Notes: a model not told the origin generated them from the sequence alone. Positions 8,427 to 18,091 are shown, counted from the stretch's first letter. The stretch is DNA of 64,000 bases from Aliidiomarina quisquiliarum (GCF_023922585.1 NZ_JAMFTN010000053.1:80846-144845); one strand, 5' to 3'. Numbers and translations: made by a program.

Positions 8427-9596
8427 CTATAAAGCCGCAGTTAATATTTCCCGACTCACCGCTAAGGTTACATCGCGGCTTTCACCTAAGGCGACCATTT
8501 TATGGCGTTCTAACTGGTTAATAACAGCAGCAATGGCTTCATCGCCTAAGTTGTAGTTTTGTAACCGAGTTGGGGCGCCTACATCAATAAAGAACTGTTC
8601 AGTTTTAACAATGGCTGCTTCAATTCGGTCGTCGTCGGTACCCTCATGGTTTGCTGCAGTAATATTCCAAACTCGCTCAGCGTATTGCAAAAGCTTTTCG
8701 TGTTTAGCTTGCTTACGAACACGCAAGTTGGCTGGCAAAACGACAGCTAAAGTTTGCGCGTGATCTAAGCCGTATAGTGCGGTTAGTTCGTGACCTATCA
8801 TGTGGGTAGACCAGTCTTGCGGTACGCCATTACCAATTAATCCATTTAAGGCCATGGTGGCGCACCACATTATGTTTGCCCGCAATTCATAGTTGTCTGG
8901 CTGCGCAAGGGCTTTAGGGCCAGTGGCAATAATAGACTGTAAAATACCTTCAGCGAGACGGTCTTGTAAGTCGGCACCCACTGGGTAAGTAAGGTATTGC
9001 TCAATAACATGTACAAAGGGGTCAACAATACCGTTGGTTAGCTGGCGCGTAGGTAAAGTTAATGTGGTTGTGGGGTCAAGCACAGAAAACTGTGGGTAAC
9101 ATAATGGGTTGCCAAAGGGCATTTTAGCTTTAATTTCAGAGCGGTTTACTACCGAGCCGGAATTCATTTCCGACCCTGTGGCCGGTAAAGTTAAAATACT
9201 ACCAAAAGGCAAAGCTTGTTCAATATTACGCCCACCTTTTAGTAATATGTCCCAACGGTCGCCTTCGAAACACGCCGCAGCAGCGATAAATTTAGTACCG
9301 TCGATAACTGAACCACCGCCAGCAGCAAGCAAGAAATCAATATTGTCTTGCTTGGCTTGGTCGGCTGCTTTACATAAGGTGGTGTATTCTGGGTTTGCTT
9401 CAACGCCGCTGAATTCGCTCACAATGCGGTCGCCTAAGGCGGCAATAATTTGGTCGTACACGCCATTGTTTTTAATGCTGCCACCGCCATACACCAACAT
9501 AATGCGTGCCTCAGTGGGAATAGCGGTGGCAATGGCGGCTATTTGGCCATCACCAAATAAAATACGGGTTGGGTTTTGATAACTAAAGTTTTTCAT
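8427..9596 (-). CDS. yqhD: Iron-containing alcohol dehydrogenase, YqhD-type NADPH aldehyde reductase
   Basis: The 389-residue protein matches the length of E. coli YqhD (387) and opens with the typical MKNFSYQNPTRILFG. GGGSIKNNG and AAGGGSVIDGTKFIA are the nucleotide-binding loops. The metal ligands of group III alcohol dehydrogenases are in place: Asp and His in DPFVHVIEQY, and two His in the region GHELTALYGLDHAQT. YqhD reduces short-chain and lipid-peroxidation aldehydes with NADPH in the cytoplasm. Its 3' end faces the cysteine synthase-like gene with only 5 bases between them. AGGAAA precedes the start. Confidence 0.9.
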   Translation of the reverse strand: MKNFSYQNPTRILFGDGQIAAIATAIPTEARIMLVYGGGSIKNNGVYDQIIAALGDRIVSEFSGVEANPEYTTLCKAADQAKQDNIDFLLAAGGGSVIDGTKFIAAAACFEGDRWDILLKGGRNIEQALPFGSILTLPATGSEMNSGSVVNRSEIKAKMPFGNPLCYPQFSVLDPTTTLTLPTRQLTNGIVDPFVHVIEQYLTYPVGADLQDRLAEGILQSIIATGPKALAQPDNYELRANIMWCATMALNGLIGNGVPQDWSTHMIGHELTALYGLDHAQTLAVVLPANLRVRKQAKHEKLLQYAERVWNITAANHEGTDDDRIEAAIVKTEQFFIDVGAPTRLQNYNLGDEAIAAVINQLERHKMVALGESRDVTLAVSREILTAAL

Positions 9597-9671
9597 AAAC
9601 AGATTTTCCTGTTACTGCACAATACAAAGAGAGTAACACAGAGTACGGCTTGGCTCAGATCAGGATCACAT

Positions 9672-10127
9672 TCAGCGGGTGGCAAAGCTAAATTGCATAC
9701 GATAACCGTCTTGTCCGTCTGCATAGTAAGCAGGTAGTAGGTCAACCACCTCAAAGCCAAGGCGCAAATACAACTGATACGCAACCTGGTTGGTTACACT
9801 AACTTCAAGCCTGACCCCAGCGGCGCCACTAAGTAAAGCACGTTCAATAATATGTTCCATGAGAATGCGGGAAAGGCCTTGCCCCCGACAGCTTGGGTCG
9901 ACCGCCACGGAATAAACTCGCCACCAAGCACTGTTGTTACGAGTTAAAATTAAAATGTAAGCTTGTAATTGGTGTTCTTGAAACAGCCCTAGTACCAATG
10001 CACTAGGGCTATTAATAAGCCGCCGAAAAGAACGGCGGCCAAGGTGGTCGGTGAGAAAACATTTGTTTTCTAACTGCACTAAAGCGTCTACATCTGCAAG
10101 CGTAGCAGGGCGAATGTTTTGCACCAT
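9672..10127 (-). CDS. GNAT family N-acetyltransferase paired with an ATP-grasp ligase
   Basis: The 151-residue protein is a single GNAT domain resembling RimI: IRPATLADVDALVQLENKCF at the N-terminus, the acetyl-CoA loop in DPSCRGQGLSRILM (Q/RxxGxG/A type), and VTNQVAYQLYLRLGFEVVD near the C-terminus. It follows the RimK-like gene with a one-base TAATG overlap, so the two are translationally coupled and probably work on the same substrate. Related gene pairs often carry a C39 peptidase domain fused to or next to the GNAT; none is seen here. The acceptor is unknown. Confidence 0.85.
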   Translation of the reverse strand: MVQNIRPATLADVDALVQLENKCFLTDHLGRRSFRRLINSPSALVLGLFQEHQLQAYILILTRNNSAWWRVYSVAVDPSCRGQGLSRILMEHIIERALLSGAAGVRLEVSVTNQVAYQLYLRLGFEVVDLLPAYYADGQDGYRMQFSFATR

Positions 10128-11590
10128 TAGGCTTCCAAACGACGTTCAAAGTCGCTCATAATAATGCGGTATAACTCGTCGCCTAAGTATAAGTCTTCCA
10201 CGTCGCTTTCTATCGACGGGTTATCATTAATTTCAATAATAACTGGGCCACGGGCGGTTTCTTTAATGTCAACGCCATATAAACCGTCACCAATAAGTTT
10301 GGTGGCTTGCAAGGCAATTTTCACCACGTCTTTTGGCACTTGGTGAACGCCCATACACTCGTAAGAGCCACTTTTATTGCGGCCCCCTTCAGCATGATTA
10401 TAAATTTGCCAATGGTTGCGAGCCATAAAGTACTTACAAGCGTAAATGGCGCGGTTATTCAGTACCCCAATGCGCCAGTCGAAATCGGTAGGTAGCCACT
10501 CTTGCACTAATAAAATACTCGAGGTTTCGAATAATTTAGCGGCAACCTTACGAAGCTCTTCTTCACTACGAGCTTTTTCAACACCTATAGAAAAAGAGCC
10601 GTCAGGAATTTTTAAAACCAAGGGATAGCCAAAACGTTCGCCAATAGCGGCATAGTCAATTGACTCGCTACTTACTAATAACTCTGACTGCGGTTGCGGC
10701 ACTTTATTTTTAACTAATAATTCATTTAAAAACACTTTGTTAGCGCAGCGTAAAATTGCATCTGGGTGATCAATTACCACCATGCCATTGGCTTCTGCTT
10801 TTTTGGCGAAATGGTAAGTGTGGTGGTTAATACGGGTGGTTTCACGAATAAACAAGGCATCGAATTCTAGCAAGCGACCAAAGTCTTCTTGTGTAATTAG
10901 TTCTGCTTCAATGTCGTGTTCTTTCGCTGCGCGAATAAATTTCTGCAGCGCTTTTTTGTCGCTGGTTGGAATTTTTTCATTCGGATCGTGTAATATGGCT
11001 AAATCGTACCGATAGCCTTTACGAGCACGGCTTTTACGCCATACTTTTTTACTAAAGCCTTCGAGTGCGTCGCCAAATAAATTTTGTTCCGCATCATTGA
11101 GATCCGAAAGCGGCCGATTACGTAATGCACTTATAAACCAGCGACCTTCGCGTTTAAACTCCACTTCCAAAATAGGGCAGGGGTAGGTTTCAAACACTTC
11201 GCGGGCCAGTTGTTGTAATTCAGGCTCTTGGCAGCGGCCAAAACAAATTAACAACACTACGTGGTCGGGCTGTACAGATTGGTTAGCGCTTACATACTTA
11301 TTAAGTTGTTTGCTCAGGTCTTTCAGAAACAACTGATAGCGCGACAAGTTAGCCAAGTCGTTAATAGCCGACACCGGGGGTAGCGAGCGTTGCCCACGTG
11401 CTTGTGCCAGCAAACTGACATAGTAACCACTGGAAAGGTAGCTTAAGTCGTTACATAAATTAATAATTGGGCCACGATGTTTGCTGCCCGATTCGGTAAT
11501 ATAATCGGTAGCACTAATAATGGCTTGGCTCGGGTGGTATGGTTGCCAGTCGGCGAGGTTATCGAGGATAACCAAAGGTGCATTTTGCAT
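10127..11590 (-). CDS. RimK-like ATP-grasp ligase with N-terminal RLAN domain
   Basis: This 487-residue protein has two parts. Residues 1 to about 165 match the RimK-like ATP-grasp N-terminal domain (PLVILDNLADW, then INLCNDLSYLSSGYYVSLLAQARG). Residues 200-485 form an ATP-grasp domain, with YPLVLKIPDGSFSIGVEKARS in the ATP-binding lobe and VIIEINDNPSIESDVED near the C-terminus, whose Glu-Ile-Asn-Asp residues bind Mg2+. RimK ligases join glutamate or another amino acid to a protein or peptide carboxylate. This RLAN-containing branch is known mainly from comparative genomics, where it clusters with GNAT and peptidase genes. The substrate is not known. GAGAGAAACG precedes the ATG. Confidence 0.88.
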   Translation of the reverse strand: MQNAPLVILDNLADWQPYHPSQAIISATDYITESGSKHRGPIINLCNDLSYLSSGYYVSLLAQARGQRSLPPVSAINDLANLSRYQLFLKDLSKQLNKYVSANQSVQPDHVVLLICFGRCQEPELQQLAREVFETYPCPILEVEFKREGRWFISALRNRPLSDLNDAEQNLFGDALEGFSKKVWRKSRARKGYRYDLAILHDPNEKIPTSDKKALQKFIRAAKEHDIEAELITQEDFGRLLEFDALFIRETTRINHHTYHFAKKAEANGMVVIDHPDAILRCANKVFLNELLVKNKVPQPQSELLVSSESIDYAAIGERFGYPLVLKIPDGSFSIGVEKARSEEELRKVAAKLFETSSILLVQEWLPTDFDWRIGVLNNRAIYACKYFMARNHWQIYNHAEGGRNKSGSYECMGVHQVPKDVVKIALQATKLIGDGLYGVDIKETARGPVIIEINDNPSIESDVEDLYLGDELYRIIMSDFERRLEA

Positions 11591-11699
11591 CGTTTCTCTC
11601 TAGTTTAAAAACTGCTATTGCAGTGGCGCCGTTATCGCTTAAAACGGCGTATTGCGCAAGTGATTTAATGTTATTTTACTTACTTAAAGGTAGCTGAAA

Positions 11700-12782
11700 A
11701 TGAAGTATAAGGGTAGACCAAACTTTGCACATGGTGAACGCGGTAAAGTGGGCGTATTATTGCTCAATTTAGGAACTCCAGATGCGCCCACTACGTCTGC
11801 CTTACGTCGCTACCTAGGCGAATTTTTAGCCGACCCACGGGTGGTTGAGGTGCCACGCATCTTATGGCGTATTATTTTACATGGGGTAATTTTACGTATT
11901 CGCCCTGCGCGCTCGGCCAAGGCTTATAAAACCGTTTGGACAAAGCAAGGCTCTCCGCTTTTATTCCATACTCAAAACCAAGCTAAGGGCGTTGCTGAAG
12001 CGCTGCAAAAAAAGTGGGGCGATGACTTAGAGGTTGAGTTTGGTATGCGTTATGGTAATCCTTCCGTAGCCAAGGGCATTGAGGCACTTATTCATAAAGG
12101 CGTGCGCAAACTATTAGTGTTGCCGTTGTACCCGCAATATTCAGGCTCTACCAGTGCCTCTACCTTCGACGCGGTGGCACAAGACTTTATGCAACGCCGT
12201 TGGTTACCCGACTTTCGTTTTATTAGTCATTACCATGATAACGCAGGTTATATTAAAGCTGTGGCACAAAGTATTCGTGACTACCAGCAACAACATGGAA
12301 CGCCCGACAAGTTAGTGTTTTCGTACCATGGAGTGCCGAAAAGTTACTTAACAAAAGGCGACCCCTACCATTGCGAGTGCTATAAAACCACGCGGCTTGT
12401 TGCAGAACAGCTGGGTTTAGAAAAAGATGCTTATATAACTACTTTCCAATCGCGTTTTGGTCGCGAAGAATGGTTGCAGCCGTATACCGACAAAACCTTG
12501 CAGGCCTTGCCTGCTCAAGGGGTAAAGTCGTTGCAAGTAGTATGTCCAGGCTTTGCCGCCGACTGTTTAGAAACCATTGAAGAAATAGATGTAGAAAACC
12601 GAGATTACTTTATGGCTGCTGGTGGCGAGCGGTTTGACTATATACCATGCTTAAATGCAACGGACATTCATATTCAGGCACTAACAGCTTTAATTGAAGA
12701 AAACTTGCAAGGTTGGGCCGCAGAAACAAAGGCCAGCGCTGAAGCCAGTAAAGCAGAAGCTGACCGGCTTAAAAGCCAATGA
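11700..12782 (+). CDS. hemH: Ferrochelatase
   Basis: The 360-residue protein inserts Fe2+ into protoporphyrin IX, the last step of protoheme synthesis, at the inner face of the cytoplasmic membrane. VGVLLLNLGTPDAP opens the family fold. The catalytic His lies in FSYHGVPKSYLTKGDPYHCEC, and the conserved acidic segment PGFAADCLETIEEI follows about 70 residues later. A C-terminal tail rich in alanine, lysine and glutamate (AAETKASAEASKAEAD) extends past the usual end of the fold. The downstream gene starts 17 bases later, so cotranscription with the TIGR03546 and TIGR03545 genes is likely. Confidence 0.97.
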   Translation: MKYKGRPNFAHGERGKVGVLLLNLGTPDAPTTSALRRYLGEFLADPRVVEVPRILWRIILHGVILRIRPARSAKAYKTVWTKQGSPLLFHTQNQAKGVAEALQKKWGDDLEVEFGMRYGNPSVAKGIEALIHKGVRKLLVLPLYPQYSGSTSASTFDAVAQDFMQRRWLPDFRFISHYHDNAGYIKAVAQSIRDYQQQHGTPDKLVFSYHGVPKSYLTKGDPYHCECYKTTRLVAEQLGLEKDAYITTFQSRFGREEWLQPYTDKTLQALPAQGVKSLQVVCPGFAADCLETIEEIDVENRDYFMAAGGERFDYIPCLNATDIHIQALTALIEENLQGWAAETKASAEASKAEADRLKSQ

Positions 12783-12799
12783 GTTAAAAGGAGTGCCCT

Positions 12800-13327
12800 G
12801 TGTTAGCCACATTAGCTAAATTATTAAAAGTGTTAAATTCAGAAACCAGCCCTTGGTCTTTAGCCTGGGGAATAAGCCTTGGCATGGTTTTGGGCCTAAC
12901 ACCCTTATTCAGCCTACATAATTTATTGGTTCTATTTGCAGTGTTAGCACTTCGCATTAACCTAAGCTTCTTCTTAATTAGCTTTACAGTTTGCTCGGGG
13001 CTAGCCTACCTACTCGACCCTGCCTTTAATTATGCGGGTGAGTTGTTGCTTACTTCGCCAAAATTACTTACGACTTGGCAGGCACTGTACGACCTGCCGC
13101 TCGCTCGGTTAGCTCAGTTTAACCATACAATTACTTTAGGAAGTGTGGCGGTTGCCTTGGTATTGTTGTTCCCGGTGTTAGTAATGGCACATTTTATAAT
13201 TATTAATTATCGAACTCGCATTCAAATACGTATATCGCGGCTACCTATTGTAAATATTATTAAAGGCACTAAGTTTTGGTCGCTGTACCAAAAAGCCAGT
13301 CAAGTAAAAAAAGGGCTTAGCTCATGA
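12800..13327 (+). CDS. TIGR03546 family membrane protein
   Basis: The 175-residue protein starts at GTG (12800-12802) behind AAAGGAG. It has about four hydrophobic segments: residues 20-60, containing GISLGMVLGLTPLFSLHNLL as in DUF2062-type proteins, then 60-85 and 110-138. A basic C-terminal end follows. The family is widespread in gammaproteobacteria and has no established function. Its stop codon overlaps the start of the next gene (ATGA), matching the usual TIGR03546-TIGR03545 pairing, so the two products probably form one membrane unit. Confidence 0.8.
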   Translation: MLATLAKLLKVLNSETSPWSLAWGISLGMVLGLTPLFSLHNLLVLFAVLALRINLSFFLISFTVCSGLAYLLDPAFNYAGELLLTSPKLLTTWQALYDLPLARLAQFNHTITLGSVAVALVLLFPVLVMAHFIIINYRTRIQIRISRLPIVNIIKGTKFWSLYQKASQVKKGLSS

Positions 13328-15087
13328 TGCGCATAATACGTTGGCCTGGGGTAGTCGGTTTTTTCGTTTTAGTTGTTGTAGTGATCGTATTTTTTGCTTT
13401 ATTTCTCGACAATTTAGTGCGGGCGGGGCTTAGCTCTGCTTTAACCCGAACGAACCGGGCGGAAGTTAATATTGAACAAGTGGAACTGCGTTGGTCGCCG
13501 TTTGCTGTTGACATTAAAAACTTACAAATGACTAACCCTGAAAAGCCAACCCACAACCGTTTTGCGGCAAATTCGTTACGAGCGGAAGTACGCTTTTGGG
13601 AATTGCTAATAGGCAAAATTCATGTAGAAGAGCTTACTGCCACGGGCGTTCAAATTGACCATGAACGAGCACAGCCAGGTAAAGTATTAGCAGCAGCCGA
13701 GCCTCGAGAAAAAATAGCTGTACGAGATCGCTTAGCCGAATTTAATATTGAGTTGCCTACGGCAAAATCATTTTTAGAAGGAGCAAATATTGCGACGCCT
13801 GCACTGGTTAAAGAGGCAGAAGAAAAATTTAATCAGCGTGAACAACTTTTTAGTGAAGCGCGGAAAAACTTGCCCAAACAAGAGGCGCTAGATAATTACC
13901 AAGCACGAATTGAAGCCATTATTGATTCAAAGCCTCGTACGCCCAGAGACTTGCTAGCCGCCCGAGAAGAACTAAATAATATTAAGCAAGAGTTGCGCGC
14001 AGAAAAAGAGCGGGTTGACGCATTTTTAGCGGTTAGTGAAAGTATAGTAAAAGACACGAAGCAAGATATTGATGAAGTAAAAGCAACCTATCAAGCGGAT
14101 CTTGATCGGGCTCGTGCCTTATTTAGCTTTGATACCGAATCGCTAACTGAATTAAGTGGCATTATGTTCGGTGCGCAGGTAGAGCAGTGGGCCGGTTATG
14201 CATTGATGGCTTTCGACCTAATTGCGCCCTTGTTAGAAAACGCCAAGGAAAATGAAGCTACAACACCAAGCCGTTGGCAAGGTCGCTATGTGGATTTTGA
14301 CACCCACAGTTCGCCGACACTTTGGGTAAAGCAAGCGCAATTAAGTATGCAGTTAGAAGAGCTTGAGTTCGGTTTAGCAATGCAAAATATAACCTGGCAG
14401 CACGAGCGTATAAACACTCCGACCGAATTTCAGCTAACCACTAACAATGCCCCAGGTTGGGAGCAATTTAACTTTAATGGCGACTTGTTTATTAATAACT
14501 TAGGTCAAGTGCGGGGCAAGCAACAATGGCAACTTGCCGGTGTGCAATTACATGACCTCGAGCTTATTGGCAGCAGCAGTTTAAGCACCGCAATAACCAC
14601 AGCGCTACTTAATAGTGTCGGCTCACTGGTTATCAATAATGGTGACATTACAGGGCAAGGGGATTTGCACTTTACTGACACCGATTTTAGCGTCACAGGC
14701 GAAGGAAGGGTGCCGCAGTATTTTGGCCAAGCGCTAAGCAGGGTGAATACCTTTGAACTTAACCTTGGTCTTTCTGGCAGGTTTAGCAGCCCGAAGTTTC
14801 AGCTTCGCTCCGACCTTGATCAGCAGTTAGGCACGCAACTTAACGCTATCTTAAGCACTGAAGTAGAGTCACGGTTAGCCGAGGTGCGTACATCTTTAAC
14901 CTCCGACTCTAATGGTTTTATGAGCAAAGCAGAGCCTTGGTTAGTTCAAGCTGAAGCGTTGCACGGGCAAGGGAAAAGCCTTGAAGAAGGCTTTGCCGAG
15001 CTGCTAAAGGCCGAAGTAGACAATTTAATTGAATCGGAAAGTGAACGTTTGCTTGATAGGCTGAAAAAAAAGCTGGGTAATAATTAG
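13324..15087 (+). CDS. TIGR03545 family protein (AsmA-like, with coiled coil)
   Basis: The 587-residue protein has one N-terminal membrane anchor (residues 8-30), then VRAGLSSALTRTNRAEVNIEQVELRWSP, which resembles the start of AsmA-type repeats. A charged helical segment at about 160-265 (REQLFSEARKNLPKQEA, LRAEKERVDAFL) is probably coiled coil, and the C-terminal half is beta-rich. TIGR03545 proteins are uncharacterised. The AsmA-like start suggests an envelope role such as lipid handling, but this is inference. It overlaps the preceding gene by 4 bases. Its own 3' end overlaps the converging TRIC-type gene by 4 bases. Confidence 0.8.
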   Translation: MMRIIRWPGVVGFFVLVVVVIVFFALFLDNLVRAGLSSALTRTNRAEVNIEQVELRWSPFAVDIKNLQMTNPEKPTHNRFAANSLRAEVRFWELLIGKIHVEELTATGVQIDHERAQPGKVLAAAEPREKIAVRDRLAEFNIELPTAKSFLEGANIATPALVKEAEEKFNQREQLFSEARKNLPKQEALDNYQARIEAIIDSKPRTPRDLLAAREELNNIKQELRAEKERVDAFLAVSESIVKDTKQDIDEVKATYQADLDRARALFSFDTESLTELSGIMFGAQVEQWAGYALMAFDLIAPLLENAKENEATTPSRWQGRYVDFDTHSSPTLWVKQAQLSMQLEELEFGLAMQNITWQHERINTPTEFQLTTNNAPGWEQFNFNGDLFINNLGQVRGKQQWQLAGVQLHDLELIGSSSLSTAITTALLNSVGSLVINNGDITGQGDLHFTDTDFSVTGEGRVPQYFGQALSRVNTFELNLGLSGRFSSPKFQLRSDLDQQLGTQLNAILSTEVESRLAEVRTSLTSDSNGFMSKAEPWLVQAEALHGQGKSLEEGFAELLKAEVDNLIESESERLLDRLKKKLGNN

Positions 15088-15692
15088 ATCTTTTTCTTTT
15101 TTAATACGGGCAAAGACCACTGGAAACGAATAGCGGCAAATCTTAAGCAGGTGGTGGTCATTATAGATACCAGCAAAGCTACTTGCTCATGCCACGGATA
15201 AATTAATACAAATACAATTCCGCCAGCAATAGTGGTGGTTGCGTAGAGATCTTTTTTCAATATCATAGGTATATCACGGGCCAAAACGTCGCGTAACATG
15301 CCACCGAACACGGCGGTCATGGTGCCCATAATAACTGCTATAACGGGACTAAGTTCGAGTTGAAGCGCTTTTTCTGCGCCTATTACGGTAAAAATGGCAA
15401 GCCCAAGCGCGTCGGCATACAGTAACTGATTCAGTGGAATATAGGCTTTAAAGCGCAGCCAAACAGCGGTGAAAATGATGGCAGCGAATATGGCCGCAAA
15501 ATACACTGGGTCGTATACCCAGAATACGGGCTGGTGTAGAATCAAATCGCGGGTGGTACCACCACCTATAGCGGTAACGGAAGCAAGCACAATAGCGCCA
15601 AAACCGTCCATTTCTTTTCGAAATGCCAATAACGTACCGGCAACGGCAAAAACCGCTACTCCGGCTAAGTCTGCAAAATAAAACCAACTCAT
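15084..15692 (-). CDS. Trimeric intracellular cation (TRIC)-type channel family protein (UPF0126, YicG/YadS-like)
   Basis: The 202-residue protein has seven predicted membrane segments arranged as two related halves. Each half carries the family glycine motif: AIGGGTTRDLILH in the first and AVFGGMLRDVLARDIP in the second. This repeat is diagnostic for the UPF0126 family, whose bacterial members are structurally related to TRIC K+ channels. A role in glycine or cation permeation has been suggested for relatives; it cannot be decided here. GGAG lies upstream of the ATG. Confidence 0.88.
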   Translation of the reverse strand: MSWFYFADLAGVAVFAVAGTLLAFRKEMDGFGAIVLASVTAIGGGTTRDLILHQPVFWVYDPVYFAAIFAAIIFTAVWLRFKAYIPLNQLLYADALGLAIFTVIGAEKALQLELSPVIAVIMGTMTAVFGGMLRDVLARDIPMILKKDLYATTTIAGGIVFVLIYPWHEQVALLVSIMTTTCLRFAAIRFQWSLPVLKKKKI

Positions 15693-15873
15693 ACCATTGA
15701 ACTCCAGTGAAATCGTACAAATGTAACAAAGAATGCGGTCGGTATCATTTCGCTTATCGGCCTGTTCAGTTACAATACAGCGTTTATTTTATCCTGAGCC
15801 ACAACAGAAATCTTCGCTTTCGAAGAAAAACATAGAATTTTAATGGCTTACAATACATACAAGAGGAAGTGTC

Positions 15874-16206
15874 ATGGACTTTTTTATTGCAAACGCATAC
15901 GCCCAAGCAGGCGGTCAAGAAAGCAACCCAATGTCGTTAATTATTATGTTGCTGGTGTTTGGCCTTATTTTTTACTTCATGATTTTTCGTCCGCAGTCAA
16001 AGCGTATGAAAGAACATAAAAACTTAATTTCTTCACTAAGCAAAGGCGACGAAGTGCTTATGCAAGGTGGATTTATTGGCAAAATCGAAAAAATTGATGC
16101 AGAAAGCGACATGATGGTTATTTACTTAACCGACACAGTTGCCATTACTGTACAAAAAAGTGCTGTAACTACAGTGCTACCTAAAGGGTCGATGAAAGCC
16201 CTATAA
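15874..16206 (+). CDS. yajC: Preprotein translocase subunit YajC
   Basis: The 110-residue single-pass protein has a short N-terminal tail, a membrane helix at residues 20-42 (LIIMLLVFGLIFYFMIF) and the family sequence RPQSKRMKEHKNLISSLSKGDEV, then the small beta domain. YajC forms a subcomplex with SecD and SecF that associates with SecYEG. GAGGAAG is 4 bases before the ATG. The queA-tgt genes that precede yajC in many relatives are absent here; the upstream neighbour is the oppositely oriented TRIC-type gene. Confidence 0.95.
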   Translation: MDFFIANAYAQAGGQESNPMSLIIMLLVFGLIFYFMIFRPQSKRMKEHKNLISSLSKGDEVLMQGGFIGKIEKIDAESDMMVIYLTDTVAITVQKSAVTTVLPKGSMKAL

Positions 16207-16229
16207 ACTGAAGTAGAAAGGAAAGGCCT

Positions 16230-18080
16230 GTGTTAAACAGATACCCCTTGTGGAAAAATCTGGTAATTTTGGGTGTAGTGCTTTTTTGCGCTCTATACGC
16301 GTTACCAAACATTTATGGTGAAGACCATGCGGTACAGGTTTCTGCAACCCGTGGTGGAGCAATAACAACGCAAACCTTGCAGCAAGTTGAAACGGCATTG
16401 CAAACGGCTGAAATTAAGCCTCGTGGCGTGACTATGGCAGACAATCAAATATTGATCCGATTAGACTCCGACGAGCAGCAACTTGCCGCCCGAGAAACCT
16501 TAATGCGGGCGTTAGGTAATCAGTACATTGTGGCGTTAAACCTAGCTGCTGCAACTCCAAGTTGGCTTGAAAAAATTGGCGGTAACCCACTTAAACTTGG
16601 GCTCGACTTACGTGGTGGTGTGCACTTTTTAATGGAAGTGGACATGGACGAAGCATTGAATAAAATGCGCGACCAAATGGTAACTACAGTACGTGATCGT
16701 TTGCTCGAAGAACGGGTACGTTACTTAAGCGTGAATGAAAGTGAAGGCACCATAGTTGTGCAGTTACGCACCCAAGAAGACTACCAACGCGCAGTCAGCT
16801 TGTTGCGTAATCAATACCAAGGCTATACCACCGAGTTACAAGCCAGCACACAAACACTTCGTTTAGTGATGACAGAGGCACAGCTACAAGAAATACGTGC
16901 TAATGCCATAGAACAGAACATTACTATATTGCGTAACCGAGTCGACGAACTTGGTGTTGCCGAGCCGCTGATTCAACGTCAAGGGCAAGACCGTATAGTG
17001 GTTGAATTACCAGGCGTACAAGATACTGCTCGGGCAAAAGAAATTCTTGGTGCAACGGCAACACTTGAATTCCGTTTTGTGGACACCAAAAATGATTTGC
17101 GCGACGCTTTAGAAGGTCGAGTGCCCTTCGGTAGCAAGCTTTATAACCAACGCGACGGCGGCCAAGTATTAGCCGAAGGGCGGGTTATTTTAACCGGTGA
17201 CCATATTGTGAATGCGTCGACCAGTTACGACGAAAATGGCCGACCGCAAGTTAATATCAACCTTGACTCGGCGGGTGGGCGCTTAATGAGCCAAGCCACG
17301 GCAAATCGCATTGGCGACCCCATGGCAACGGTATTTATTGAGTTTGTTGCCACCGGCGAGAAAACAGCAGAGGGGCGCATTGCCTTCGACCGAATTGAAG
17401 AAGTAGTAAGTGTTGCTACTATTCAAGCGCGGTTAGGCAGTAGCTTCCGTATTACCGGAGTAGGTGGCATTCAAGAAGCGCAAAACTTAGCGTTACTATT
17501 ACGGGCTGGTGCGTTAATTGCCCCAATCCAAATAGTAGAAGAGCGTACCGTTGGGCCTAGCTTAGGTGCCGATAACGTTGCTGCAGGTTTAACGGCTATT
17601 CTTGCAGGCTTTGTTTTAGTGCTGTTATTTATGGGCATTTACTATCGGAAGTTTGGCTGGGTAGCAAACTTAGCGCTGTTAACCAACTTAGTTATGATCG
17701 TGGGCATTATGTCGATGATTCCAGGTGCTACCTTAACTATGCCTGGTATGGCGGGTATTCTGTTAACCGTAGGTATGGCCGTAGACGCGAACGTAATTAT
17801 ATTTGAGCGTATACGTGAAGAGTACAAAGCCGGGCGTAGTCCACAACAAGCAATTGCTCGCGGTTATGAAAATGCCATGAGTACTATTGCCGACGCCAAT
17901 ATCACTACGCTCATTACTGCGCTGATATTGTTCGCAGTAGGTACGGGCTCGATCAAAGGCTTTGCGGTTACCTTAGGCATTGGTATTGCAACGTCTATGT
18001 TCACAGCAATTACAGGCACACGTGCGGTGATTAACCTCACCTGGGGACGCCAAAAGCGTCTGACCAAGCTGTCGATCTAG
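16230..18080 (+). CDS. secD: Protein translocase subunit SecD
   Basis: The 616-residue protein starts at GTG (16230-16232) behind GAAAGG. A first membrane helix (residues 8-27) is followed by the large periplasmic domain, including GLDLRGGVHFLMEVDM (the D1 family motif), and then five more membrane segments from about 450. GMAVDANVIIFERIREE lies in the conserved proton-translocating region. SecD and SecF use the proton (or sodium) gradient to pull exported proteins through SecYEG. The gene lies 23 bases after yajC and 11 bases before secF. Confidence 0.97.
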   Translation: MLNRYPLWKNLVILGVVLFCALYALPNIYGEDHAVQVSATRGGAITTQTLQQVETALQTAEIKPRGVTMADNQILIRLDSDEQQLAARETLMRALGNQYIVALNLAAATPSWLEKIGGNPLKLGLDLRGGVHFLMEVDMDEALNKMRDQMVTTVRDRLLEERVRYLSVNESEGTIVVQLRTQEDYQRAVSLLRNQYQGYTTELQASTQTLRLVMTEAQLQEIRANAIEQNITILRNRVDELGVAEPLIQRQGQDRIVVELPGVQDTARAKEILGATATLEFRFVDTKNDLRDALEGRVPFGSKLYNQRDGGQVLAEGRVILTGDHIVNASTSYDENGRPQVNINLDSAGGRLMSQATANRIGDPMATVFIEFVATGEKTAEGRIAFDRIEEVVSVATIQARLGSSFRITGVGGIQEAQNLALLLRAGALIAPIQIVEERTVGPSLGADNVAAGLTAILAGFVLVLLFMGIYYRKFGWVANLALLTNLVMIVGIMSMIPGATLTMPGMAGILLTVGMAVDANVIIFERIREEYKAGRSPQQAIARGYENAMSTIADANITTLITALILFAVGTGSIKGFAVTLGIGIATSMFTAITGTRAVINLTWGRQKRLTKLSI

Positions 18081-18091
18081 GAGAGGCGAGT

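Noticed and set aside
11652..11680. Promoter TTGCGC-N17-TTTACT before hemH
   Set aside because: It would start transcription in or next to the ribosome binding site, leaving almost no leader.
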